Part shown: one piece after another, positions 28,918-35,828 of the stretch
Numbering within the stretch: the stretch's first letter is position 1
Layout of the letters: every line of letters begins with the position of its first letter
Translations under genes and position numbers: made by a program
Notes under the pieces: model-generated
The model's database searches: none
The model's input: the letters and a program-made list of their open reading frames with translations, nothing else
What the model was told of the DNA's origin: nothing
Assembly: GCA_020435995.1 (NCBI GenBank)
Contig: JAGQYO010000004.1
Location: 1 to 62,899, forward strand
Length of the DNA stretch: 62,899 nt
Direction of reading: 5' to 3'
DNA from: Flavobacteriales bacterium
GTDB lineage: Bacteria; Bacteroidota; Bacteroidia; Flavobacteriales_G; Salibacteraceae

Positions 28918-30156
28918 TTAATCTTCGAATTCTGCCCTCAAAATCTTAATGATCTCTTCAGCAGTTTCAACTTCTAAATCGGCTCGTTTAATTAATTCTT
29001 CTTTTCCAAGTTGAATTACGCTTCGCGCTGTATCACAACCAATTGCCTTTAATTGATCGATAATCCAACCTTCAATCTCATCTGAGAATTCTTCCAAATC
29101 AACATCATCAACACCTGCGTCGGTTTCGCGGTACACATCGATTTCGTAGCCTGTGAGTCTACTCGCCAATTTAATGTTGTGTCCACCTTTTCCGATGGCC
29201 AGCGATACTTGGTCTGCCTTTAAAAACACATCCGCCTTTTTGGTTTTTTCATCAAGGGTCATGTTGCTAATCTTAGCAGGACTCAAAGCCCTTGAAATAT
29301 AAAGTGTAGGATTTGAGGTATAGTTAATCACGTCGATGTTCTCGTTTCTTAACTCCCTTACAATACCGTGAATTCTAGAACCTTTCATACCTACACAGGC
29401 ACCCACTGGATCGATTCGATCATCATACGATTCAACAGCTACTTTGGCTCTTTCACCAGGCTCACGTACAATGTTTTTGATGGTAATAAGCCCGTCAAAT
29501 ATTTCTGGCACTTCTGTTTCGAACAAACGCTCCAAAAATGCTGGAGACGAACGAGAAAGAAAAATGATAGGTGAATTATTCCTCATGTCAACCTTGGTAA
29601 CAACGGCTCTTACGGTATCACCTTTTTTGAAATAATCAGAAGGAATTTGTTCTGTTTTAGGCAAAACCAGTTCATTTCCTTCGTCATCTAAAAGGAGAAT
29701 TTCCTTTTTCCAGATTTGATAAACTTCACCTGTAACAATCTCACCAACCCTATCGCGGTACTTCTTATAAATGCCATCTTTTTGAAGGTCGAATATACGA
29801 GCGGCTAAGTTTTGTTTCAGGGCAGTAATGGCTCGCCTACCAAAAGCCTCGATATGAAATTCCTCAGAAACATCTTCGCCTACTTCAAAATCAGGCTCTA
29901 TTTTTCGCGCATCAGAAACTGAAATTTCGGAAATGGGGTCTTCTACTTCCCCGTCTTCTACAATAACTCGGTTGTGCCATACTTCTAAGTCACCTTTGTC
30001 GGGGTTGATAATGATATCGAAATTTCCAGTATCGCCAAAAAGCTTGATCAAAACGCTCCTGAACACCTCTTCAACGATGTTCATCATTGTTACCCGGTCG
30101 ATGTTCTTAATGTCTTTGAACTCCGAAAACGATTCTATTAATTCTTGTGTATTCAT
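28918..30156 (-). CDS. nusA: Transcription termination/antitermination factor NusA
   Basis: NusA binds RNA polymerase and modulates pausing, termination and antitermination. The 412-residue protein (ATG at 30156; a GTG six bases earlier is the alternative) has the N-terminal polymerase-binding domain, an S1 domain (about 130-200, GEIVTGEVYQIWKKEILLLD), two KH domains (VGMKGSRIHGIVREL and AIGKGGHNIKLASRLTG) and a short C-terminal helical region (IDQLKAIGCDTARSVIQLG). It follows rimP by 13 bases. Confidence 0.96.
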   Translation of the reverse strand: MNTQELIESFSEFKDIKNIDRVTMMNIVEEVFRSVLIKLFGDTGNFDIIINPDKGDLEVWHNRVIVEDGEVEDPISEISVSDARKIEPDFEVGEDVSEEFHIEAFGRRAITALKQNLAARIFDLQKDGIYKKYRDRVGEIVTGEVYQIWKKEILLLDDEGNELVLPKTEQIPSDYFKKGDTVRAVVTKVDMRNNSPIIFLSRSSPAFLERLFETEVPEIFDGLITIKNIVREPGERAKVAVESYDDRIDPVGACVGMKGSRIHGIVRELRNENIDVINYTSNPTLYISRALSPAKISNMTLDEKTKKADVFLKADQVSLAIGKGGHNIKLASRLTGYEIDVYRETDAGVDDVDLEEFSDEIEGWIIDQLKAIGCDTARSVIQLGKEELIKRADLEVETAEEIIKILRAEFED

Positions 30157-30169
30157 ACTCACTTTTTAT

Positions 30170-30634
30170 TTAGAACTCAATGGACAGCTTTACTTCCTTG
30201 AGATCAGAATAATTAAACGCTATTTTCTTTTCTACTTCTACTTTTTTTTTCTGGCCTTCTACCTTTTCTTTTTCGCTATAAACAAGCAAAATTCCATCGT
30301 CATTGGCCTCCCTCAACTCTCCGGCAAAGTTTCCTTTTTCAAGGGTCTTTACTTTGATATTTCGCCCAATGTTTTTTAGGTATTGCTCCTTCACTTTAAA
30401 CGGCTTGGTAAGGCCTGGCGAAGAAACCTCCAATTCAAAGTCTTCCACTTCGCGATCGAGGTTATGCTCAATCGCTCTTGAAAAACTCACACATGCTTCT
30501 ATGGGAAATCCATTCATTCCATCAATAGAAACCCTTATTTTGTTGCCTGGTAAAATCACGAGATCAACCAAAAAGAAATCGCTTCCATTTAACTTGGAAT
30601 CAATTAGGCTTTTTACGTGTTCTACAGTTATCAA
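30170..30634 (-). CDS. rimP: Ribosome maturation factor RimP
   Basis: RimP helps assemble the 30S subunit. From a TTG at 30634 it has 154 residues starting ITVEHVKSLIDSKL after the initiator, which fits the family N-terminus. The conserved core SFSRAIEHNLDREVEDFELEVSSPGLTKPF is complete in the sequence (quoted here only as SPGLTKPF). The frame extends upstream to a TTG at 30709, but that codon lies inside a -7 promoter box and the added residues read through a hairpin, so the shorter form is chosen. It heads the rimP-nusA-infB operon. Confidence 0.92.
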   Translation of the reverse strand: MITVEHVKSLIDSKLNGSDFFLVDLVILPGNKIRVSIDGMNGFPIEACVSFSRAIEHNLDREVEDFELEVSSPGLTKPFKVKEQYLKNIGRNIKVKTLEKGNFAGELREANDDGILLVYSEKEKVEGQKKKVEVEKKIAFNYSDLKEVKLSIEF

Positions 30635-30655
30635 GTAACTTAAATTATATGCAAT

Positions 30656-30690
30656 AAAAAAGAGGGGAATTCCCCTCTTTAACCAAAGAG
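30656..30690 (-). promoter_or_regulatory. Terminator hairpin with competing antiterminator in the rimP leader
   Basis: On the minus strand AAAGAGGGG pairs with CCCCTCTTT over AATT (30659-30680), followed by a run of six U. Just upstream CTCTTT (30685-30690) can instead pair with the same AAAGAG (30675-30680) over GGTT. The two hairpins exclude each other, as in transcription attenuators. The block lies between the -7 box at 30707-30714 and the rimP start. It may equally be just the terminator of the upstream MORN gene. Confidence 0.55.
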
Positions 30691-30706
30691 CGCCATAAAG
30701 GCGGCG

Positions 30707-30714
30707 CAAATGTA
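30707..30714 (-). promoter_or_regulatory. Candidate -7 box of rimP-nusA-infB
   Basis: The minus strand reads TACATTTG, an exact TAnnTTTG match, the same octamer as before the AsmA and rluB genes. It would give a leader of about 70 bases carrying the hairpin at 30656-30690. No clear -33 element is seen. Confidence 0.5.
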
Positions 30715-30731
30715 ATTATTTCTTTGAGATG

Positions 30732-32300
30732 TTATTCTATTCTTTGACCGTTTTGATATTTCATTTTCTTGATCACCTTGCCGGACTCGTCATAGAACTT
30801 CCACTCCCCGCTTGGACGTCCATCTTTGTAATAGTTTTCGGCCATAACTCCTTTTCCTGGGTGATAAATTACTGACTTCCCATCCAGTTTATCTTTTTCG
30901 TAGTTCATTTCACGAATAAGTTGACCATACTCGGTATAGAATTTCCAAAGCCCTTCTTTGCTTCCATTGGAATAGCTTCCTTGTGATTCCACATTTCCCT
31001 TTAGATGAAAAGCCTCCCATTTGCCGTGCTTAATGCCCTTCTTGAAACTGCCTTTTTCGCGTGGCAAACCATTCGAGCTCCAATATTCCCAAAACCCTTC
31101 TTGGAGGTCATCTTTTCGCTGACCTTTATAATTAAGTTTTCCATTTTCAAACCAACCGATCCATTCACCATGCATCTTTCCTTCTAGAAACTCACCTTTG
31201 TCTTTTATTTTGCCCGATTCGTACCAATCTTGCCAAACACCATGTTCCTTTCCTAAAACATATTCGCCTTCTTGCAGTTTTTGGCCATTCTCAAACCAAG
31301 TAGTCCAGAGGCCATTTTTTTCACCCATCGCATAATTGCCTCTTCGCCAAAGCTGTCCTTCGGGATACCAAAATTGCCAAACTCCGTCCTTTTTTCCCTC
31401 CGAAAAAGTTCCTTCACTTTCTTTTTGATTAGAGTTAGGTTGAAAGTACACCCAAAGGCTGTCTTGTAAATTTTGCACAAAAAACCCCTTCATATAAGTA
31501 GTGCCATCTTCATTTAAAAACTCCCAATACCCATCCTTCTTATCTCTCAGATAGGTTCCCGAGATCTTGGGCTTACCCGATTCGTAAAAGAATGAAGTGG
31601 CTCCGGTTTTTCCACCGTTTTCCCAAGTTATATCCGAGGCCATATTCCCATTTGGGTGGTACTTAATCCATCGCCCATCTTTTTTACCATTGCTGTATGT
31701 ACCTGTTTCTTCAACCAAGCCAGGCCCATAAAAAGATTTGAATTGACCATTGAGCTCTCCGTTTTTATAATTTGAAACTGAAGCCGTGTCGCTGCCATTG
31801 TATTTAACCAAGGTTCCATTGCCCTTAGTGAGGGTTTGCTCATTTTGTAGGTTCCAGGCATCGATGATTGTAACGGTATCGCGATCCCAAGTTTCAGTTT
31901 TATAAGGTTTTCCCGAAGGAAAATAATAACGCCATAAGCCGCTTTTAAAACCTAGGTCGAAGGAACCTTCACCTCTTAGCTTCCCGTCTTCGTACCACGA
32001 CGAATAGGTGCTATCTTGCAGGTTAAACACAAAAAAACCTTCGTTCTTTTTTTGCCCATTGGGATACCAAATCACCACGGAGCCATTGAGTTTGCCTTCG
32101 GTATAATTCGAGATTTCTTTTAGTGAACCATCCTCATACCAGTACTTCCATTCTCCTTCTTCCAAACCGTACAAATAGGTTCCTTCGCTACTTTTAATAC
32201 TGCTATCGCTGTTGTGGTATGCCGTAAACCTTTGCTCAGCTTGTGAGAACAGAAGTTGGCATATAATTGTTAATGCCCCTATTATGGATATTTTTTTCAA
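30732..32300 (-). CDS. Exported MORN/YwqK-repeat protein
   Basis: A 522-residue protein with a signal peptide (LTIICQLLFSQ) followed by about 20 tandem MORN-type repeats of roughly 23 residues, such as GEWKYWYEDGSLKEISNYTE and GVWQFWYPEGQLWRRGNYAM. Annotations often call these YwqK-family antitoxins, but a repeat protein of this size is better described as an exported scaffold or binding surface of unknown role. The start is the TTG at 32300: the TTG further upstream at 32324 falls inside the -7 box. It is monocistronic. Confidence 0.85.
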   Translation of the reverse strand: MKKISIIGALTIICQLLFSQAEQRFTAYHNSDSSIKSSEGTYLYGLEEGEWKYWYEDGSLKEISNYTEGKLNGSVVIWYPNGQKKNEGFFVFNLQDSTYSSWYEDGKLRGEGSFDLGFKSGLWRYYFPSGKPYKTETWDRDTVTIIDAWNLQNEQTLTKGNGTLVKYNGSDTASVSNYKNGELNGQFKSFYGPGLVEETGTYSNGKKDGRWIKYHPNGNMASDITWENGGKTGATSFFYESGKPKISGTYLRDKKDGYWEFLNEDGTTYMKGFFVQNLQDSLWVYFQPNSNQKESEGTFSEGKKDGVWQFWYPEGQLWRRGNYAMGEKNGLWTTWFENGQKLQEGEYVLGKEHGVWQDWYESGKIKDKGEFLEGKMHGEWIGWFENGKLNYKGQRKDDLQEGFWEYWSSNGLPREKGSFKKGIKHGKWEAFHLKGNVESQGSYSNGSKEGLWKFYTEYGQLIREMNYEKDKLDGKSVIYHPGKGVMAENYYKDGRPSGEWKFYDESGKVIKKMKYQNGQRIE

Positions 32301-32321
32301 TGTAATAAGTATAAGATGACA

Positions 32322-32329
32322 CAAAATTA
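32322..32329 (-). promoter_or_regulatory. Candidate -7 box of the MORN-repeat gene
   Basis: The minus strand reads TAATTTTG, matching TAnnTTTG, 21 bases before the TTG start at 32300. It settles the start choice because the more distal TTG overlaps it. Confidence 0.5.
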
Positions 32330-32430
32330 AAATGACAGCAGCTCAGCATTTGCTTTATAAAAAAAACTTTGAACATATTAATGACCATACTCTCAGCCAA
32401 CAAATTAAGCTTAATGTGCCTTAAAACACA

Positions 32431-32459
32431 TTTGAACTAGGTAAGAGCATCTAGTTTTG
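32431..32459 (+). promoter_or_regulatory. Complete Bacteroidota promoter before the DUF547 gene
   Basis: TTTG (32431-32434), a 17-base spacer and TAGTTTTG (32452-32459) match the -33/-7 consensus of the Bacteroidota primary sigma factor. The -7 box ends four bases before the ATG at 32464, which predicts a leaderless transcript. Confidence 0.7.
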
Positions 32460-32463
32460 CTCT

Positions 32464-33201
32464 ATGAAAAAAGCTATACTCACAAGTTCGTTGCTCATAT
32501 TATGTCTTTTGGGGCGAGCCCAAATAAATCACATAACGTGGGATGGTATCTTAAAAAAATTCGTGGACCAAAAAGGAGACGTAAACTACACAGGCTTAAA
32601 AAATGACCGAATGCAATTTGATGCCTATCTCGATTTTCTCAAAAACAATCATCCCAAAGCATCGTGGACTCCAAACGAGGCAAAAGCCTATTGGATCAAT
32701 GCCTACAATGCTTTTACAGTTCAAATTGTGCTGGACAATTATCCCGTAAAATCGATAAAGGATATTGGAGGAATAATTTACAAAGTGAACACCACTTGGG
32801 ATGTTTCCTTCATAAAAATAAATGGTGAGGAGCTTACGCTGAACGATATTGAACACAAAAAACTCCGAGGGCAATTTGATGATCCCAGAATACATGTGGC
32901 GGTCAACTGCGCTTCATTCTCCTGTCCGAAGTTGCGCAACGAAGCATATTTAGCCGACAAACTCGAAAGCCAATTGGATGATCAAGCATTCGCATTTGTA
33001 AATAATCCATTAAAAAACGATTTGAGCAACCCGCTTAAACCCAAAATCAGTGAAATTTTTAATTGGTATGCTGGTGATTTCGAAAAGGATGGAAATACCG
33101 TAATTGCTTTTATCAATAAATATGGAAATAAAAAAATTCCGACAAATACCAAGCTCTTCTATATGGAGTATAATTGGTCTTTAAACGAAATGAAAAAATA
33201 A
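32464..33201 (+). CDS. Exported DUF547-domain protein
   Basis: A 245-residue protein with a signal peptide (1-19, ending GRAQ) and a DUF547 domain, recognised from KAYWINAYNAFTVQIVLDNYP (quoted as WINAYNAFTVQIVLDNYP) and the segment HVAVNCASFSCPKL. The Cys and His residues in that last segment are conserved in the family and suggest a papain/transglutaminase-like fold, but no activity is known to me. It is the first gene of a three-gene run with an AhpD-like protein (4-base gap) and an ArsS-like radical SAM enzyme. Confidence 0.87.
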   Translation: MKKAILTSSLLILCLLGRAQINHITWDGILKKFVDQKGDVNYTGLKNDRMQFDAYLDFLKNNHPKASWTPNEAKAYWINAYNAFTVQIVLDNYPVKSIKDIGGIIYKVNTTWDVSFIKINGEELTLNDIEHKKLRGQFDDPRIHVAVNCASFSCPKLRNEAYLADKLESQLDDQAFAFVNNPLKNDLSNPLKPKISEIFNWYAGDFEKDGNTVIAFINKYGNKKIPTNTKLFYMEYNWSLNEMKK

Positions 33202-33205
33202 AGGA

Positions 33206-33544
33206 ATGAGTTCAAAAACATATTACGACCCCGCAGATCTTAAAAAATTTGGAGACATCTCTGAATGGAATGAAAAACTAGGGACCAAGTTTTTCGACTG
33301 GTATGACGAAGTATTCAAAGATGGTGCACTCACGGCACGAGAGAAATCGCTTATAGCTCTTGCTGTTTCACATGCCATACAATGTCCTTATTGTATCGAT
33401 GCTTATACTTCCGATACCTTGAAAAAAGGCTGTAGTGAAGAAGAAATGATGGAAGCTGTGCATGTGGCAGGTGCTATTAGAGGCGGTGCAAGCTTAGTGC
33501 ATGGGGTGCAAATGATGAACAAAGCCAAAAAACTGAGCATGTAA
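33206..33544 (+). CDS. AhpD/carboxymuconolactone decarboxylase-like protein, ArsS partner
   Basis: A 112-residue all-helical protein of the AhpD-like superfamily with the redox pair CPYC (Cys60/Cys63) and the following acidic/His region EAVHVAGAIRGG. This subgroup is found next to ArsS-type radical SAM proteins and is annotated as an arsenosugar-biosynthesis-associated peroxidase-like protein; some relatives carry selenocysteine. Here the residues are plain Cys. It lies two bases before the radical SAM gene, so they are cotranscribed. Its real substrate is unknown. Confidence 0.88.
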   Translation: MSSKTYYDPADLKKFGDISEWNEKLGTKFFDWYDEVFKDGALTAREKSLIALAVSHAIQCPYCIDAYTSDTLKKGCSEEEMMEAVHVAGAIRGGASLVHGVQMMNKAKKLSM

Positions 33545-33546
33545 TT

Positions 33547-34599
33547 ATGAAATCATTGCATGCCAGAAAGCATGATTTGGCCTCGGTTGATAACCAGCTC
33601 AAATTCTTGAACAATGGAATTTTTGAAAATGGGAAATTAGATTCCTTTGAGAAACAGCTTCTCAAATCGGGTCGTTGGCCATTGAAACCCACCGAATTGG
33701 AGATTTTTCAGATCAACTTGGGCTATATGTGTAACCAAACATGCAAACACTGCCATGTTGATGCTGGCCCCGATCGAAAAGAAATAATGACTCGCGACAC
33801 CATGCAATTGTGTTTAGATGTGTTGCGGAATACTCAAGTTCATACGTTGGATTTAACCGGTGGAGCCCCAGAAATGAACCCTGATTTTCGGTGGTTTGTT
33901 GAAGAAGCGGTGAAAACTGGTGTAGAGGAAATTATAGTGAGGTCCAATTTGACCATTATTTTGGCTAATCCTAAATACCATGACCTTCCTGATTTTTTCA
34001 AAAAACATAAAATTAGGGTTGTGTCCTCCTTGCCTTATTACAAAAAGTCCAAAACAGATCGTCAAAGAGGTGATGGGGTTTTCGATAAGTCAATTCGAGC
34101 TCTTACAATGTTAAATGAATTGGGATATGGAAAACCAGAAACCGGTCTTGTTTTGGATTTAGTTTACAACCCAAGTGGGGCTTTTCTTCCTGGAGATCAA
34201 TTGAGTTTAGAAAATGACTTTAAAAAATCGCTTTTGGCAGAATTTGAGATCACTTTTAACCACCTATTTACAATCACCAACTTGCCTATTTCTAGGTTTT
34301 TGGAGTATTTGGTTGCTTCGGAAAATTACGAAGACTATATGGAAAGCTTAGTAATGGCCTTTAACCCATTAACCGTAGACGGGCTAATGTGCCGAAATAC
34401 TATTTCTATTGATTGGAAAGGGTTTTTATACGACTGCGACTTTAACCAAATGCTAGAAATAAAAGTTGCTGCCAAAGGCAGTGAGCATATCTCAGCGTGG
34501 AACATCGATGCGCTAGCTAAAAGAAACATAATGACCAACCAACACTGTTTTGGCTGCACGGCCGGCGCAGGAAGCAGTTGTCAGGGAACTACCGCTTAG
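33547..34599 (+). CDS. arsS: ArsS-like radical SAM protein (DUF3641 C-terminal domain)
   Basis: A 350-residue radical SAM enzyme. The cluster motif is CNQTCKHCH (Cys62, Cys66, Cys69), followed by the GG-type DLTGGAPEMNP SAM-binding strand. The Cys-rich C-terminus has CFGCTAGAGSSC (Cys334, 337, 345), typical of the ArsS group, which attaches adenosyl to dimethylarsenite on the way to arsenosugars. No arsM methyltransferase or ars resistance gene is nearby, so the substrate may lie elsewhere on the genome or be different. Its TAG overlaps the stop of the convergent lipoprotein gene. Confidence 0.88.
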   Translation: MKSLHARKHDLASVDNQLKFLNNGIFENGKLDSFEKQLLKSGRWPLKPTELEIFQINLGYMCNQTCKHCHVDAGPDRKEIMTRDTMQLCLDVLRNTQVHTLDLTGGAPEMNPDFRWFVEEAVKTGVEEIIVRSNLTIILANPKYHDLPDFFKKHKIRVVSSLPYYKKSKTDRQRGDGVFDKSIRALTMLNELGYGKPETGLVLDLVYNPSGAFLPGDQLSLENDFKKSLLAEFEITFNHLFTITNLPISRFLEYLVASENYEDYMESLVMAFNPLTVDGLMCRNTISIDWKGFLYDCDFNQMLEIKVAAKGSEHISAWNIDALAKRNIMTNQHCFGCTAGAGSSCQGTTA

Positions 34600-35399
34600 T
34601 TTCTTCCAATAATTAAACTAATAATCTGACTTCCTTTCACTTCAACATTGGTAATAAGTTTGGGCCTACCTGAACAGGTCACTCTTCCGCTTCCGTTGTT
34701 GTTGCTTTTTACCACTGCAATACTGTAAGTACCATCTTTAATTCCTGTAAAGTTCATACTTGAATTGCCTTTTAAAACAAACTCTTTTCGCGTTGGCCCA
34801 GCCAAGGTAATTGAATATTCGTCTGAGCAAATACTTGAAACATCAAGGTCATTGTTATCACCGCTGCCAGTGCTAGAGCCTGACACAGTAGCCCGTGCAG
34901 CTACAGTTAAATTGGTCCTCAGCTCTACATCAACACACTTGTCCTTTTCTACAACCAATGTTCCCTCCCATGAATCACTTCCATCTGCCCTTTCTGCTTT
35001 ATATGTGTAAGTACCAGCACTTTTTGAAAGCGTTAATAAATCGGCGGTCTGACATGCTGGAGCTTTGTTGGCAAAACCATCAAAATCACCTTCAGGCTGG
35101 TAACCTAACCCAGCTTCCTTCTGTATGGCAACAAAGATTTTAGAACCAGTACCAGGGTAATCTGTCCAAAAAATTGCGTTCCCTGTAAAGCTACATGTAC
35201 CATTATCTTTTTTAGCACTTGAGTTGTAATTACTGGCCTTCGGATCAGTACATCCCTCTACATAAACACATTCTCCGTTGTCTTCGTCGGCTTTAGAGTC
35301 AAAGTTTTTAGCATCTTCATCGGTACATCCTTGAGTTTTACAACCCACAAAAAATGCACTAAGCAAGATTAAGATGGCCCCTGTTTTAATCGCATTCAT
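34596..35399 (-). CDS. Lipoprotein with two GCTDPxAxNY repeats
   Basis: A 267-residue lipoprotein: signal with lipobox FFVGC (Cys20), then two copies of a roughly 23-residue Cys motif, GCTDEDAKNFDSKADEDNGE and GCTDPKASNYNSSAKKDNGT, each closed by a second Cys. Such repeats are common in secreted Bacteroidota proteins and their acidic Asp/Asn pattern suggests calcium binding. The rest has more Cys pairs and no domain I recognise. It ends by overlapping the arsS stop, so the two genes converge with no spacer. Confidence 0.8.
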   Translation of the reverse strand: MNAIKTGAILILLSAFFVGCKTQGCTDEDAKNFDSKADEDNGECVYVEGCTDPKASNYNSSAKKDNGTCSFTGNAIFWTDYPGTGSKIFVAIQKEAGLGYQPEGDFDGFANKAPACQTADLLTLSKSAGTYTYKAERADGSDSWEGTLVVEKDKCVDVELRTNLTVAARATVSGSSTGSGDNNDLDVSSICSDEYSITLAGPTRKEFVLKGNSSMNFTGIKDGTYSIAVVKSNNNGSGRVTCSGRPKLITNVEVKGSQIISLIIGRN

Positions 35400-35525
35400 A
35401 GTTTTTGATTTTAGATTCCACGAATTTAATTTTAATATGTGAAAATTTAAGAACTAGGTGATTAACGACAAAAAGAAATGGATGACTTTAAAATTCGACC
35501 TTGTAGTTGTTTGGTAGTCTTGAGT

Positions 35526-35587
35526 GAATCCCCGCCCGAACGTGCCGTTCGGTACGGGCGGGGAACCTGTATCTAAAGTTTAGGAAA
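35526..35587 (-). pseudogene. tRNA-Arg 3'-half remnant split by a palindromic insert
   Basis: On the minus strand, 35587 to 35563 repeats 25 bases of the tRNA-Arg, from the anticodon loop through the variable loop into the T-arm, with two differences. It then breaks at GTTC, and a 32-base GC-rich inverted repeat follows (35531-35562; arms CCCGCCCG and CGGGCGGG). GATTC (35526-35530), the next five bases of the tRNA T-loop, resumes after it. Beyond that the match is lost. Confidence 0.6.
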
Positions 35588-35589
35588 TG

Positions 35590-35615
35590 AAAAAAGCAGA
35601 GAAACTAATCTCTGC
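35590..35615 (-). terminator. Intrinsic terminator after tRNA-Arg
   Basis: GCAGAGA (35596-35602) pairs with TCTCTGC (35609-35615), and the A-run at 35590-35595 yields six U on the minus-strand transcript. It lies about 27 bases after the 3' end of tRNA-Arg. Confidence 0.8.
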
Positions 35616-35641
35616 CTTTAACCAACATTGTGACCACTTAG

Positions 35642-35713
35642 TAGTCCCGACAAGAATCGAACTTGTATCTAGAGTTTAGGAAACTCCTATTCTATCCATT
35701 GAACTACGGGACC
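35642..35713 (-). tRNA. tRNA-Arg (anticodon CCT)
   Basis: A 72-base cloverleaf on the minus strand. The acceptor stem GGTCCCG pairs with CGGGACT (first pair G-U), followed by discriminator A. The D stem is GTTC/GAAT, the anticodon stem GGAGT/ACTCT with loop TTCCTAA, so the anticodon is CCT and it reads AGG. The T arm is ACAAG/CTTGT with loop TTCGATT. CCA is not encoded. It is flanked by two partial copies of itself. Confidence 0.95.
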
Positions 35714-35731
35714 ATTATTATTCATTTTCTT

Positions 35732-35811
35732 CCAAGTTTAGGAAACTTCCCCAGCGTGCCTCCTGGCTCATTTCTCCACTGGAGAAATGCCCTCCATTGA
35801 ACTACGGGGCC
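35732..35811 (-). pseudogene. tRNA-Arg 5'-half remnant with palindromic insert in the D-arm
   Basis: On the minus strand, 35811 to 35793 repeats the first 19 bases of tRNA-Arg with one change (GGCCCCGTAGTTCAATGGA). A 43-base insert (35750-35792) then replaces the rest of the D-arm and contains a perfect inverted repeat CATTTCTCC-AGT-GGAGAAATG. The anticodon arm GAAGTTTCCTAAACTT follows, after which the tRNA match ends and the intact tRNA begins 18-20 bases on. Confidence 0.65.
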
Positions 35812-35828
35812 AAATAAATGAATTTAAT

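Noticed and set aside
30635-30709. Longer RimP from a TTG at 30709
   Set aside because: The start would overlap a -7 promoter box and the extra residues are encoded by the leader hairpin.
32301-32324. Longer MORN protein from a TTG at 32324
   Set aside because: That codon overlaps the TAATTTTG box and would place polar residues before the signal peptide.
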